Shown piece after piece: positions 12,241 through 24,317 of a DNA stretch of 64,000 nucleotides (position 1 is the stretch's first letter; the number at the start of each line of letters is the position of its first letter). The position numbers and the translations under genes are program-made. Origin of the DNA: Leptidea sinapis (taxonomy: Eukaryota > Arthropoda > Insecta > Lepidoptera > Pieridae); the NCBI RefSeq assembly GCF_905404315.1, contig NC_066279.1:7142501-7206500 (forward strand), written 5' to 3'. The notes beneath the pieces are model-generated. The model made no database searches and was not told the origin of the DNA. It saw only the letters and a list, made by a program, of their open reading frames with translations.

Positions 12241-12520
12241 TAAACTTTTTAAATATTTAATTAAATCATGATTGATTGAATCATGATCAAAGCCTCTGAA
12301 AGTACGCCATGTTTAAAAACTGTATTGAAAATGAATATTCCTTTAATTCCTGTAATGACGTTCAAGGTTCTTAAGGGTTTCCAAAGTTCAAGTCAAAGTC
12401 GAAGTTGAAAATAATCAACTCCTCTGATGAACTTAACTTTTACTGGCAAAATAAAGATTAATAATGATCACCATATTATTTAAAACTAAAAATTTATAAA
12501 AATCAGAGAAGCAAATAAAG

Positions 12521-12811
12521 TTAGAGGCGACTAAGGGCATTTAGCAGTGGGAGGCTCCTTTGCACAGGATGCCAGATATGTTATGGGTACCACAACAGCG
12601 CCTTTTTCTGCCGTGAAGCAGTAATGTGTAAGCATTATTGTGTTTCAGTCTGAAGGGCCCCGTAGTTAGTGAAATTACTGGGCAAATGAGACTAATCTTA
12701 TGTCTCAGGGTGATGAGCGCAATAGTGGTGCCACTCATACTTTTAGTTTTTTAAGAATCCTGAGCGGAGCTGAACGTCCTACTCGTCTCGTCCTTTATTG
12801 ACATAAAAAAA
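12521..12811 (+). mobile_element. SINE-A copy with 5' extension
   Basis: Head CAGTGGGAGGCTCCTTTGCA at 12,546, preceded by AGAGGCGACTAAGGGCATTT, an extension also seen at 62.7 kb and related to the far end of the Jockey element at 44.5 kb. The body is shortened near the tail. Tail GACATAAAAAA. Confidence 0.85.
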
Positions 12812-12830
12812 GATTAAAATGCTTGTGGTA

Positions 12831-12877
12831 GCTGTAATCTAGCCGGCATCCTGTGCAAAGGTGCCTCCCACTGGGAA
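12831..12877 (-). mobile_element. SINE-A head fragment, inverted
   Basis: AATCTAGCCGGCATCCTGTG and the rest of the head to CACTGG, on the minus strand, 20 bases after a plus-strand SINE-A. The pair forms a local inverted repeat. Confidence 0.8.
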
Positions 12878-13182
12878 AAATATAATAGAATACATACAAA
12901 ACAAATAAATACGCAATTTTATTCATTACATAATTTTATATTTGTGTAATAAGGAGGCATAAAAAACACTTTTTTGGTAACTAATTTTATCACCAATAGG
13001 TGACATATTATTTCATTCATATTAGATAACATTTCATGTTTTATTATTTCTTTATAAATAGTTAAGCCACAAGTGATAAACCCCGTGAAGAGATTTAAAA
13101 AGTATTAGACATGCAAACGTCTTTTGTGATTTTTCTCTTCTATACACGACAAAAGTGTGTTAAAGTAGGTTATGCTCCACAG

Positions 13183-13316
13183 AACTGCCGGATTCGCAGC
13201 CAATAGTCCGAGCACAAAAGAGCTGGTATTCAGTGGGGGATATGTTACGTGCAAACTGTACTTCGTCGCCCGCCGACCCGCCTGCTAATCTTACGTGGCT
13301 TTTGAATGGCTATGAG
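13183..13316 (+). CDS. Beat-like immunoglobulin exon (start of Ig domain 2)
   Basis: The frame reads LPDSQPIVRAQKSWYSVGD, then LRANCTSSPADPPANLTW and LLNGYE, followed directly by a GTAACT donor. The order Y.VGD.LRANCTS..P...LTW.(I/L)NG is the B to C strand region of the second Ig domain of beaten-path proteins, with the Ig cysteine and tryptophan in place and N-glycosylation sites at NCT and NLT. Beat proteins are secreted or GPI-anchored guidance proteins that bind Sidestep receptors. The start is uncertain: acceptor CTCCACAG (13,182) is preferred and CGCAG (13,199) is possible. The frame is open only from 13,164. The donor is in phase 0. Confidence 0.7.
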
Positions 13317-13775
13317 GTAACTAAGCTAACTTTGTAATTGCATTTAAGTTTTATATCCAGCACTTTAACTTTTTAGTTATAGCACGTTTTGTTCGAATAG
13401 TCTCTCGTAGACAATTACTTGGTGCAATATACTTTTATCGGACTATACTTTAACGACTTAATACAATATAAACTTTTAGCAGTTCTCAATGTATTGAATT
13501 CAATGGGTATCAATATTAAGTATTAATAAATAGAAAGTATTTCATTCAAATTATTCTTAGTACTTAAAAATTACGAACATATATATCCATCGTATTGTGA
13601 ATTTATATTGTGAATGTATTGTGGTCTTTGAAAGAAAATCTTACTAGATCAGATGTAAATGGAATGGAAAAGCAATCCCTACATTTATCAACATACATCG
13701 TAAGAATCAGTAAAAATGTTAGTGCAGAACATAAGTTTAATTTGTATTTTTTTGTATTTTATTTGTGTTTCAAAG

Positions 13776-14081
13776 GTTAAGGGCCTCGATATACCTGTGC
13801 CGGAGGTGTCTTACAATAGAAAACAATCGTTCATTAGCGACGCTTCTCTAGAAGACGCAAACAGAATCATATTCACTCCATGGGAAACTCCTCCGGGGTA
13901 TGAAGAAGTCCAACCTGAAGATGTTACCCCAAGGGATACGTTTGAAGAAAACATTGAAAGTACAACGCACTTTTCTAGATATGATTTAAGTAAAAATATA
14001 AGTAATGAAGAAGAAAGATCAAATAAGACATCGTCGTTTAGTCAACTTATTATGAGAGTTCAACCCACGCATTTTCAAAAG
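13776..14081 (+). CDS. Second beat-like exon, with a long acidic loop and strand E/F region
   Basis: The exon lies between a polypyrimidine tract ending TTTCAAAG and a donor AAAG|GTAAGG. It is 306 bases long, phase 0 at both ends, matching the donor at 13,316. It opens VKGLDIPVPEV, continues with an acidic stretch rich in E, D, S and T, and ends SSFSQLIMRVQPTHFQK. The end matches the beat pattern of SxLxxRVxPxHF just before the second Ig cysteine, which would lie in the next exon. Sites NIS and NKT are possible glycosylation sites. A Met at 13,716 gives a signal-peptide-like run, but this is the translated polypyrimidine tract. No following exon was found. Confidence 0.65.
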
Positions 14082-15520
14082 GTAAGGATCTGTTAAAAGC
14101 ATTGTCTTTTATATTGATAACATTTTTATTGGCTTTTTACGTGATTTGTATTTTTTAAGTGATTATATTCCTATGTGAAAGACCACGATGTACGGTGTTC
14201 TGGTTACAAATTAATTTATGTTTGGTTCATAAATTAAACTAAACTTAAGAACAATTAGTTTATTGAACTAAGTCTAAATGGTTGAAATGGTAAATGGTTA
14301 TGAGCACACGGTAACCGATTGATGCTCGAACGTAAACTTGGGGAAAATGTGGAAACACGGCAGGCGCCAGCGCAACCGCTGACAGGGCGTAACGTGATGT
14401 GCGATGTTCCACTCGTACATGCTTCACTACTAGAAAATACACAAATTTAATGTGAATAGCAAAATTTATTGATGATGGATTAGAATGGATGCGCCCCAGC
14501 GCTTTAAACACTGCCAAACGTTCTACTGACGAATAGATCTTAGTATATTTGCTAGACTTTACGTTTTGGCGTCATCTATCTGTTAAAACTCAATAATTAA
14601 TATAAGAAAATTAATTTGAGATATCCAGGTTCACCACTTGTCCATAGGATTTGGTATATAAATTAAATTAGTATTTTTTTTTTATTTTTTTTTATTCGGG
14701 AAACAAACAGTACAATTTAATACACTTAAAAAATCAAACTTAAAATATAAATCACTGACCAATAAAAGTTTCCACAATTAAATAGTACATAGAAAAATGC
14801 GAGCAAATTAATTACAATTTAAAAGTACCTTTTTTTACGTAATTCTTCTCAATTGAATATTACCGCGCACGCCTTATAATAATATTACAACGTACTTTTC
14901 TAAAACGAAAGAACCATAGAGCTTATTTAAACATATACTTGAAAATATATTCAATATAGTCAAAGATTTATTCTAGAAAAATCGTAAACTGTAAAATTTG
15001 CACTGAAAATATTTTAGCGATCTGAGTTAGTTAGTTAGTTGCCAAGAGTTTGAGAGTCGGACAAACATTTCTCGAAAAAACTGAGATTTATGTGTTCATT
15101 TAGTCATATTGTGTTCTCGTGAATTGTGACTTTAATTAAGCATGCAGTTTGAGTAATTTTTCCTCGTATGTTACGTGGATATTGTATTTCCACTGTCTTT
15201 GGGTAATCAAGTCTTTGTTATATGTTACATTACTGTAAAACAGAATAGTTAAACAAAGAAATGAGAATTAAGATAACTGAATAAATAAAGAAAATACTCT
15301 ATAATTATACAAAAAAATATAGTTTTTAATAAATTTCTCAGATGAGGGCGAATATCTCATATTGAAATAAATAGCTATTTAAAGGCTTATGTTGCGTGTA
15401 TAAACCAACAAACTAAATTCGATTTTCTGAAATAATTAATTTAATAAAAAATTGAACCATTAACACGCTTCTTAGTCCTTTAAAAACTAATTATAATATT
15501 GTCAATAATATATTGAATGC
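14082..15520. other. Non-coding stretch, probably intron
   Basis: Follows the beat-like donor. AT-rich with T-runs near 14,670. No exon or recognisable repeat found. Confidence 0.35.
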
Positions 15521-15591
15521 AATTTATTGAAGTAGGCGTTACTTTGCGGAAATCCACAATTATACAAATGATTTAAGTTTTCTTCTGCGAG

Positions 15592-15643
15592 ACAATACGT
15601 CCTGAGGATGTCTCGTGTAGAGGCGAAACACGTGTCGAATTGT
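15592..15643 (+). ncRNA. Hammerhead-like ribozyme motif, PLE type
   Basis: Core CTGAGGA (15,602-15,608), stem II GTCTC/GAGGC with loop GTGTA, GAAA at 15,625-15,628, tiny stem III AC-ACGT-GT, and cleavage triplet GTC ending at 15,636. Stem I is CT/GA next to the core plus ACAAT/ATTGT outside an asymmetric bulge. One extra T lies between the core and stem II, which departs from the strict consensus. PLEs are known to carry hammerhead ribozymes in their terminal repeats. Activity is inferred. Confidence 0.65.
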
Positions 15644-15770
15644 TTAAAAATAAATATTGGCGAATTAAGACTAAAGAAAACTTAAATCATTTGTATATTG
15701 AATGCAATTGTTAATTTCACATATTGAAATAGTAAATGGTATCCAAATGTTTTGAGTATTATTCTGTTAT

Positions 15771-15809
15771 CTGTTTCGCCTCTATACGAGGCATCCTCAG
15801 GAGATGTTG
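15771..15809 (-). ncRNA. Degenerate hammerhead-like motif
   Basis: CTGAGGA, stem II GCCTC/GAGGC and GAAAC are kept, but the GTC cleavage triplet and the 3' strand of stem I are lost. Confidence 0.5.
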
Positions 15810-15844
15810 ACTCGCCAAATTCTGGTATAAAACTTAATCTTTAA

Positions 15845-15895
15845 GCAATTCGACATATGTTTCGCCTCAACACGAGGCATCCTCAGGAGATGTTG
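15845..15895 (-). ncRNA. Hammerhead-like ribozyme motif with altered stem III palindrome
   Basis: Core CTGAGGA, stem II GCCTC/GAGGC with loop GTGTT, GAAAC, then ATAT in place of ACGT, then GTC. The palindrome CACGTG has become CATATG, so self-complementarity is kept. Outer stem I is CAA/TTG. Confidence 0.6.
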
Positions 15896-16189
15896 ACTCT
15901 GGAACGAGACTTGTTTAAAGACAAATATTGGCGGAGTTAACACTCAAGAAAACTCAAAACATTTGGATAATTATGGATTTCCGCAAAGTAACGCCTACTT
16001 CAATATTTTTTTAGTATATGTTTGGAGTATAAGTTTCATATTACAGGGGCGTTTAAATGTAACATGTGTTGCTCGAGTACTGACAGTATGGGCTGGTAGT
16101 GGAGTGATTCTACTAGACGAGGAGCGGCCCCAGATCGCACCCGTCATGGGAAGCCGGGATTCTAATAACGGTAATATTTACATGTACCT

Positions 16190-16424
16190 ACCTACTAAGC
16201 TAGAGGTCCCGGGTTTGAATCCCGGTAGCTGCAAGCATTTATATGATGAATATAGATGTTTGATTCCGAGTCATGGATGTTTTAACGTATTTATGTATGT
16301 TTATATGTATGTATGTATGTTTAAGTAAGTATATTGTATTAAATATATCATTGTCTTGGAACCCATAACACAGGCTATATATGCTTAACTTGGGGCAAGA
16401 TAATTTGTGTAAAAAGTGTGTCAA
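16190..16424 (+). mobile_element. SINE-B copy preceding the giant ATT array
   Basis: Contains CTAGAGGTCCCGGGTTTGAA (B box), ATATGATGAATATAGATGTT, TTGTCTTGGAACCC and TTGGGGCAAGATAATTTGTG, in the same order as 7.5 kb (there on the minus strand). The A-box part is degraded. Its 3' end runs straight into (ATT)n at 16,425. Confidence 0.85.
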
Positions 16425-17975
<1,551 letters not shown>

Positions 17976-18050
17976 GTTTTTTTTTATAAAGAAAAGTGAC
18001 GAGACAAGCAAGACTTTCAACTGATGGCAGGTGACACCCTATTGCATCAA
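17976..18050 (-). mobile_element. SINE-A tail fragment
   Basis: T-run, ATAAAGAAAAGTGACGAGAC and TTTCAACTGATGG match the SINE-A 3' end on the minus strand. Confidence 0.55.
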
Positions 18051-18124
18051 TCTCATCATAATCATCCCAATGCCCTCATCACGTAGTCATGATCACAAGA
18101 GCGTTGTGGACTTTATAAAGCGTC

Positions 18125-18235
18125 GAATAAATTTACTTATAAATTCGAAAACATAAAATACGTTGATACGTAGCGGACGAGAATCGAACCGGGGTTCCGT
18201 GGTGACATCCAACGGTTCAAACTATTGCGATTGTT
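18125..18235 (-). repeat. tRNA-like repeat family F
   Basis: The minus strand has a B-box-like CCCCGGTTCGATTCTCG. GTGGTGA.A.TCAACGGTTCAA and a GAATAAA...CGAAAACA segment are shared with copies at 21.8, 60.7 and 61.2 kb. Probably a tRNA-derived SINE. Confidence 0.6.
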
Positions 18236-18315
18236 ATACTTGCACATTACTGCTTTACGGCCGAAAAATGCCCCGCTGTGCCATCTAGCCGGAACACAGT
18301 CCAAGGAAGCCCCCC

Positions 18316-18670
18316 ATTTGCAAAAAAAATGTGTGTGTGTCCTTATGTATGCACGCAAGAAGTTATACTTCTTTGGCTTAACAAAGCAAAAATCATTACA
18401 ATGTGTTCCTCGTGCTATTCTACGTTTTTAGAAAGAACGATTTTGTAAAAATCTTGGGAAGTTAATTATTAAATAATGAATACGGATGTATGGGTTGAAC
18501 CCTTTGCCTGTCCTAATAATGGACATGGAAAAAAATAACGAATGACGTCAGAAAATTTTAGGAACCAACTTCAACCTATTACTTTTGTGTTACAGTGATG
18601 TGCGCGCATCTCAAAATTTCACTCTCATAATTTTATAACGCGCCTAAAGAAATATATATAACTTCAAAAT
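18316..18670 (+). repeat. Dispersed repeat family G (MITE-like)
   Basis: Shares GCACGCAAGAAGTTATACTT, a TTTTGTGTTACAG segment and GCGCGCATCTCAAAATTTCA with inverted copies at 29.8 and 36.2 kb. Ends near an inverted GAAGTTATA motif, which suggests terminal inverted repeats. Confidence 0.65.
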
Positions 18671-19357
18671 TAAACAATTGTAAAGTATTTTGTCGCCTTT
18701 ATTACATCGCACAGTTACGAAAACACAATTCATTACGGATTACGTCTCAAAACGACTTCTAGAAACAGAGCTTAGTATCTAAATTATACCGTAAGTTTGT
18801 AACTTTCTGGATTTAGATCTAATTAGGTGGCCTGGAATATTCTATTATGATTCTTGTTGATGTAGTATTTTCCTGTACATTAATTCGTTAATTATTTGAA
18901 TAATCCATTCGCAATTAACGTAAAATACCCAAATAAGTCGGAATAGAATATCTATATTATATCTTATCTCTCGTTCATGAAACTATAATTTTATATGTAC
19001 TTACTTGATTATGAATCCTTAAGTCAAGTTATTCATTTTCCAATTAAAGCGTGCATTTCTGTCTTCTAAATAATCATACGAGTAATGAAAGAATCCATAA
19101 TTCGGTTTGTAATTTTTGAAAAATATTACATTTTTAATTAATTATTTACTATTTAGTAATAGTATGTTGACTATACAAATTTATAGAGCGAGTGTAATTC
19201 AAAGGGTTAGGAAACATCGATATAGACGTATATACATGAGGGGAAAGGGCCAGGTCAGGTCAGTGCCAATAATAGAAAACTGACGGAAGTAAACGTATAA
19301 CCGTAGCATATCAAGTTATGTAATATCTGCCTAGCCATACAGAAACAAAGCATCATC
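18671..19357. other. AT-rich non-coding stretch
   Basis: Nothing recognised. Confidence 0.4.
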
Positions 19358-19636
19358 ATTTTTTATGACAATAAGAGACGAGACGAGCAGGTAGTTCATC
19401 TGATGGTAATTAATACGCCCTGCCCTTTACAATGCAGTGCTGCTCAGCACTACAATTGCGCTCGTCACCTCGAGATATTTTAAGCCGGAAAGCCCAGTAA
19501 TTTCACTAGCTACGGCCCTTCTGACCGAAACACAATAATGCTTAAACATTACTGGTTCACGGGAGAAATAGGCGCCTTTGTGGTAAAACTACCCATAATC
19601 TAGCCGGAATTCTGTGCAAAGGAGCCTGCCACTGGA
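19358..19636 (-). mobile_element. SINE-A copy
   Basis: TTTTTTATGACAATAAGAGA at the tail side and GTGCAAAGGAGCCTGCCACT at the head side. Internal deletion of the hairpin region. Confidence 0.85.
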
Positions 19637-20394
19637 ATATTACATTTAAATGAGTAATCCTTACTTATATGCTTTATTGACTCACATTTTATACTTCCAG
19701 GTGTACCTGCGTTGCAGCACTTGAACATTTTATCATGGTTGTGTTTTTGTGTAACATTGAATTGGTAAGCTATGGTATATATATATATAGTACGTGTTTT
19801 TTTAATAAATATATTTAATTGTCCCTATACCGATTGAAGGTGATAATAGTGTGGTGTGGTTGATTCTTCAATGTTTATCTAAATTATCGATATAGGCTAA
19901 ACTTACCCCTGCCCTACCAATTTTATTTTACTTCTGTATCACAGTGGCATTTCATAAATGAATGCACTTTTATTAATTGTTCTTGTTTCTTACTTATAAT
20001 AGGTATAAACTGACTTGCAATATAACATTAAATAGTGTAATTGTATTTGTTAAAGAATTCATATTATCTTTTATTATCTTTTTTCATATAAATATTAAGT
20101 ATACAGAACTAAGTAAATATAGAAAAGCATTTTAATCTTTACCGTTTTACTCGATGTTGTTTTGAAATCAAACAACTCATAAATATAAAGAGAAATTGGG
20201 TATTATTAACTATATCGCAATGTTGCCAAATTATCTGAACTTGCCTGTTACATTGGAACTTTAATAATACAATTTAAATTTTAGTGTTTGAACTCTGGCG
20301 TCAATATAAATAACTTTAATCTTCGTCTTCTCTGTGGTGTCATTTTTATCTATATGATTATTATAAAGTGTATGTAATATGTGTGAATGTTATT
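19637..20394. other. AT-rich non-coding stretch
   Basis: A short (TA)n at about 19,775. No gene seen. Confidence 0.4.
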
Positions 20395-20770
20395 TATTTC
20401 AATTATTAAATCCGGACGACCGAGTGACGAGCTTTGCTCGGATTTTTAAGAATGTACAAAACTTGAACAAAAACAAAAAACTAATAGGAAATCTGGATTC
20501 GAACCGGGGTCTTCTGCTTTCCGGATCACCCAATGTCCCATCTGAGCTATACAGTCTTGTATATAGTGGCGAAATTTGCCTTTATATTCTAATGTTAATG
20601 TAGCTGTTTCTCATTAAAACACGGATAATGCTACATTTTTTTAAATTGAAACTAGATCGATTTATCATCCCCGAAATCCCCTGTATACTAAATTTTATGA
20701 AAATCGTTGGAGTCGTTTCCGAGATTCACAATATATATATACAAGAATTGCTCGGTTAAGATATAAGATT
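20395..20770 (+). repeat. Dispersed repeat family C with antisense tRNA-like block
   Basis: Starts CCGGACGACCGAGTGACGAG and ends GTCGTTTCCGAGATTCACAA with an ACAAGAATTGCTCG end. A second copy is at 39,328-39,655. In the middle, the minus strand reads a tRNA-like A box (TATAGCTCAGATGGGACATT) and B box (CCCCGGTTCGAATCC). The 3' end resembles RTE-mobilised SINEs. Confidence 0.7.
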
Positions 20771-21221
20771 AATGTGATATGTTCATTGGATCTTTGAAAA
20801 TATGAGATATTTCTTATGATAAAATAAAATTACGTCATTTCTTTTTAATTTTGGTCCCTTTGTTCATACAAATAGGCTCCCAGTTCGATAGCTAACATTA
20901 CAATTACAGTGATATAAATTCTCTTTTGCTTTCATTTTATGAAACTCGTTTAAAGTTTGTTTATGCTTATTACCAAAATGCAGTCTAACAGGACACACTG
21001 ACCATTATAATGCATCAAATCATAAACTTTTCGCAACCAGAGCAATAACATTGAGGAGGATGGAAAGTAATTCATATTTTGTACTGGATGTGTTCAAATT
21101 ATATTCGGTGATACTGTTTTATTCATTTAGACACGCCTGCAAAATAAATAAAAATAAAATAAAACAGCCTTTATTATTACTAGTGACTTAATTTTTCTTA
21201 CAAATAAAACTTAGATTATCT
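20771..21221. other. Non-coding stretch
   Basis: Nothing recognised. Confidence 0.35.
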
Positions 21222-21395
21222 TAACTAGTAATTTGTCTCTCGACAAAGACCTCCTCTAAAGACTTCCACCATATTCGGTCTCTGGCTACTCTCCTCCAGT
21301 CCAGTCCTGCTATTCTTTTAAATCGTCCTCCCACCTTCTAATCTGTCTACCTTTCCTTCGTTTCCCGTCTCTTGGATACCATTCTGCAAAATAGA
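21222..21395 (-). pseudogene. C-terminal fragment of an RTE-like RT
   Basis: The minus strand reads WYPRDGKRRKGRQIRRWEDD, then LKRIAGLDWRRVARDRIWWK and SLEEVFVE. This GR..RRW.DD(L/I)...W...A.DR..W..L.E pattern is the usual end of RTE-clade RT proteins. Only the tail survives. Confidence 0.75.
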
Positions 21396-21574
21396 CACAG
21401 TTAAAAATAAGATGTTTATTAATTAAAAATAGTTACTTTATAAAATAAAGTTACAGAAAACAGAATCAGATATTTGTTTCTTTTTTTTTTGTTTTAATAA
21501 CTTGATACAGCCAGACTTTACAGTTTGATAGTCTGCTTATAATTTATTTCGGAGCTACATTTTAAAACGAATTT

Positions 21575-21750
21575 GACTTGGACAGCGACCAGCCTCGGCA
21601 GCGTACGACGTGTCACTCAATAGTTTTGTCTTCCCAAGATTGCTTAGCGGCCGTGTTAATCGTGTGTATGTGTGCGTGTGTCGATTCGGAAGCTATGCTG
21701 TTAAAATATTGTTCTATTACTGTACTGTGCCAGTGGAGTCACAGTAGCGA
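21575..21750 (+). repeat. Dispersed repeat family I
   Basis: TTGGACAGCGACCAGCCTCG, ATAGTTTTGTCTTCC and CGTGTGTATGTGTGCG are shared with 26,600-26,760. Non-coding, class unknown. Confidence 0.65.
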
Positions 21751-21762
21751 GTAAAGTATAAT

Positions 21763-21860
21763 TAAATTAATAAATGCAAAACAGATTTGTACGTGGCGGG
21801 TGGGGATTAAACCGGGGGCTTTGTCGTGAGAGTCAACGGTTCAACCTATTGCGTCTTGGC
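21763..21860 (-). repeat. tRNA-like repeat family F
   Basis: ACGTGGCGGGTGGGGATTAA and GAGAGTCAACGGTTCAACC match the copies at 18.1 and 60.7 kb. Confidence 0.6.
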
Positions 21861-22015
21861 ACTTTTATATAGTCACCCAAAATTTATTGAGTAATTATTT
21901 AAGCTTACTGACTAATAGGTACTTTAAAATCACGGAGTATGTTCTTCAGTTAAGCCTATTACTAAAACATATATGATATAAATGGTATGATATAAAAGTT
22001 GAACAAGACATATCA

Positions 22016-22130
22016 AGAAACGGTTGGCTCAGTGAAAGAGGGTTCGCACGGAACGCGACGGTCGTGGGTTTGAGTTGCGCATTGTTCATAAAATATTTTC
22101 TTTTCAAATTGAATTTGTGTAGCTAATATA
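22016..22130 (+). mobile_element. tRNA-derived SINE family D
   Basis: ACGGTTGGCTCAGTGAAAGA, GCACGGAACGCGACGGTCGT, GGGTTTGAGT.CGCATTGTTC and then ATAAAAT, TTTTCAAATTGAATTTGTG. The tRNA part and tail match the better copy at 25,751-25,853 on the minus strand. Confidence 0.7.
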
Positions 22131-22695
22131 TTTTTTCTTTCCAGGATCGTACGATGATCAGGGGTCCTAGCAGAGAGAGGGAATAACTTAATGTCGATCT
22201 GTGTTAGGCTAAATAATTAAACGTTGTAGTCTAGTATTTATGAAGTAATGTAACTGAAGTTATAATAATGTTTTTGTAAAAATATTTTAAAACTGTCGTC
22301 TTTAATGCCTTGTCTATATGTATTATAATAGATTGTACACAAATTATTAGTATTACAGAGTCAATTAAATTGTGACTCATTAAATAACATTATTCGTTTA
22401 AGACATTTATTGTACTTGTAAATAGGAACATAAAAGTAAATTAGAGTTTTTAGTACATAAATCATATTATAGTAATGTTTGCTTCGTATGTAACTGCTAA
22501 ATTAACCATATTTTAATTTGAAGTAATTAAAGAAGTCTTATTTCTAAAGGTGTTTTTCTTAATTTTTTCCGTTTCATACCCGAAGGATAATCGACGAGGT
22601 CCCTTATCTTGTCCTTCTCTCCATCCATCCGTCTGTCTGTCTGTCTGTCTTCATCTCATAAACCGCAATATTATTTTAAGGAAGAGATAATGATA
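22131..22695. other. Non-coding stretch
   Basis: Small (CTGT)n run near 22,630. No gene seen. Confidence 0.4.
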
Positions 22696-22765
22696 AGTGA
22701 TTACCACCGCCCATATTCTCTTGCAACACCAGATGCTTCTGGAGCGTTTCCGATCTTTAAGAATA
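22696..22765 (-). mobile_element. Jockey 3' end fragment
   Basis: TGATTACCACCGCCCATATT and CTCTTGCAACACCAGATG match the 3' end of the Jockey elements at 29.1 and 42.9 kb. Confidence 0.6.
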
Positions 22766-22849
22766 AATAATAATAAACTTTAACATAAAAACAGAGGTTC
22801 ACAACACTTAAATATATAAGCACTACGTCTTAAAAATTAACTTATCCTA

Positions 22850-23092
22850 CTTCCTACTAATATTACAAATGTGAAAGTTTGTATGTCTGGATGTATGTTT
22901 GTACTTCTTTAACGCAAAAAATACTGAATGGATTTTGACGAAACTTTACAATAATATAGCTTACACACCAGAGTAACACATAGGCTATAATTTATAAAAG
23001 TATAATGTGAATTATCCAAAATGAGAAAAAACGGTCAAACACTAAAAATAATTTATATGGCAAAACAACGTTTGCCGGGTCAGCTAATCTTA
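22850..23092 (-). repeat. AGCTGACCCGGCAAACG-type repeat
   Basis: CTACTAATATTACAAATGTG at the left and CGTTTGCCGGGTCAGCTAA at the right, reverse of the copy at 60,035-60,325. Non-coding. Confidence 0.75.
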
Positions 23093-23689
23093 AATAAAAT
23101 ACAGTGTTGAATTGAAACTCTGATAACTATGATAAGATCCAACTTGTGTTATGGGTACCAGTGTTTGAGTAAATCAATTTATATTGGTTTAAGATAATAA
23201 TAACATTAAAATGAAGAAGCACGCATACATCTCATTCAAACAACATTTTACAATCATTCATAATATATTATGTAGAATATTTCTATGTTGTAAGCAGTAT
23301 GTACTCAATAGTATTTTTTAGTTTTATAAGTTACATATCTTGAGGAGATCTTCAGTTTCTGTGTATGTTTTTGATAGGAGCCATTTATTAACAACGGATT
23401 TACAGGAAAATTTTGCAAGAGTATATATGTGACATTGTTGATTTATTTATTATAGAGATGACTTGCGATTACTTGGAGATGTCGACTGGCTAGAGAAGTT
23501 CTAAAATTTGGAACTGGACAAACTCTTTGCGATTTTCTTCTTTTACTTTTGTTTTTATCGTATGAGAGTGTGGTGTGTTTTCTTAATATGGAATGAAGTA
23601 TAAAGAGCTGTCAAACGGTCAGAACTCCAGATTCTTTGTAAAGCAAGCGCGTAGAGTATCTAAAAGGTTTACACGTCATTACCTTGATA

Positions 23690-24290
23690 AATTGAAATAT
23701 TGAAATGCAATAGCTGAAGGTGAACTGGCACAGAGCAAAGTAAATTAATTTTAGCGTATCACTATCAGCGACTGACCTTATCATTTTATATATGTATATT
23801 AATTTTCGTATACCCGAGGTGAGTTTTTCCAGGTGAAATTTCCAATTTAATTGGTTATCAATATAGATTCCAAGATATTTGATATTATTAGACCTAGATA
23901 AAGTTGGGCAATAACATGAAGAAGGTGAGAAGCGATTTGTGCAGGAGTGAGCCTTAAACAGGAAGATTTCTGGAGATGGTTGACCTGGAGCTGTTATCGA
24001 AAAGGTTAAATAGTTGTCTTTGTAAGGTTAAGGGTCAGGAGATTATTAGAAAGCCAGTCAAGTACGTTTCCGAGAGCTTGTTCCGCTAAAGCATAAGTGG
24101 TAGGCCAGTGGCGTCCATCGACTAGGAGGGCTGTATCATCTGCATAGGTGATGATCGAGCAGTTAGTAAGAGAAATATTGCAGAGGGCATTTACATATAT
24201 GAGGAAAAGGGTAGGGGGCCTAAGATAGAACCTTGAGGAACACCAAAAGTGGGAGATACTTCACCACTCACAAATGAGCCGATTTTTACG
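23690..24290 (-). pseudogene. LINE reverse transcriptase palm fragment
   Basis: The minus strand reads TFGVPQGSILGP, then after a one-base shift LFLIYVNALCNISL and IITYADDTALLV with the catalytic YADD intact. LGNVLDWLSNNLLTLNLTKT follows, as in Jockey/I-type RTs. Stops and shifts follow. A different family from the FADD copies at 6 and 9 kb. Confidence 0.8.
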
Positions 24291-24317
24291 CACTGACTCT
24301 TTTAAGAAGGGTGAACC

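Larger units (their letters stand above)
15521..16009. mobile_element. Non-coding Penelope-like (PLE) foldback element
   Basis: Outer ends are inverted copies: ATTGAAGTAGGCGTTACTTT at the left and its complement near 15,985-16,005 at the right. Between them are three hammerhead-like motifs: one plus (15,592-15,643) and two minus (15,771-15,809 and 15,845-15,895). The repeat unit TATTGGCGRA..TAA.AC..AAGAAAAC occurs on both sides. The same ends flank the coding PLE remnants at 38.5 and 47.1 kb, which ties this element to them. No RT or endonuclease is left. Confidence 0.75.

Noticed and set aside
13716..14096. A 126-codon secreted protein with signal peptide
   Set aside because: The hydrophobic N-terminus is the translated polypyrimidine tract before a phase-0 acceptor at 13,775. 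The downstream sequence matches a beat-like exon better.
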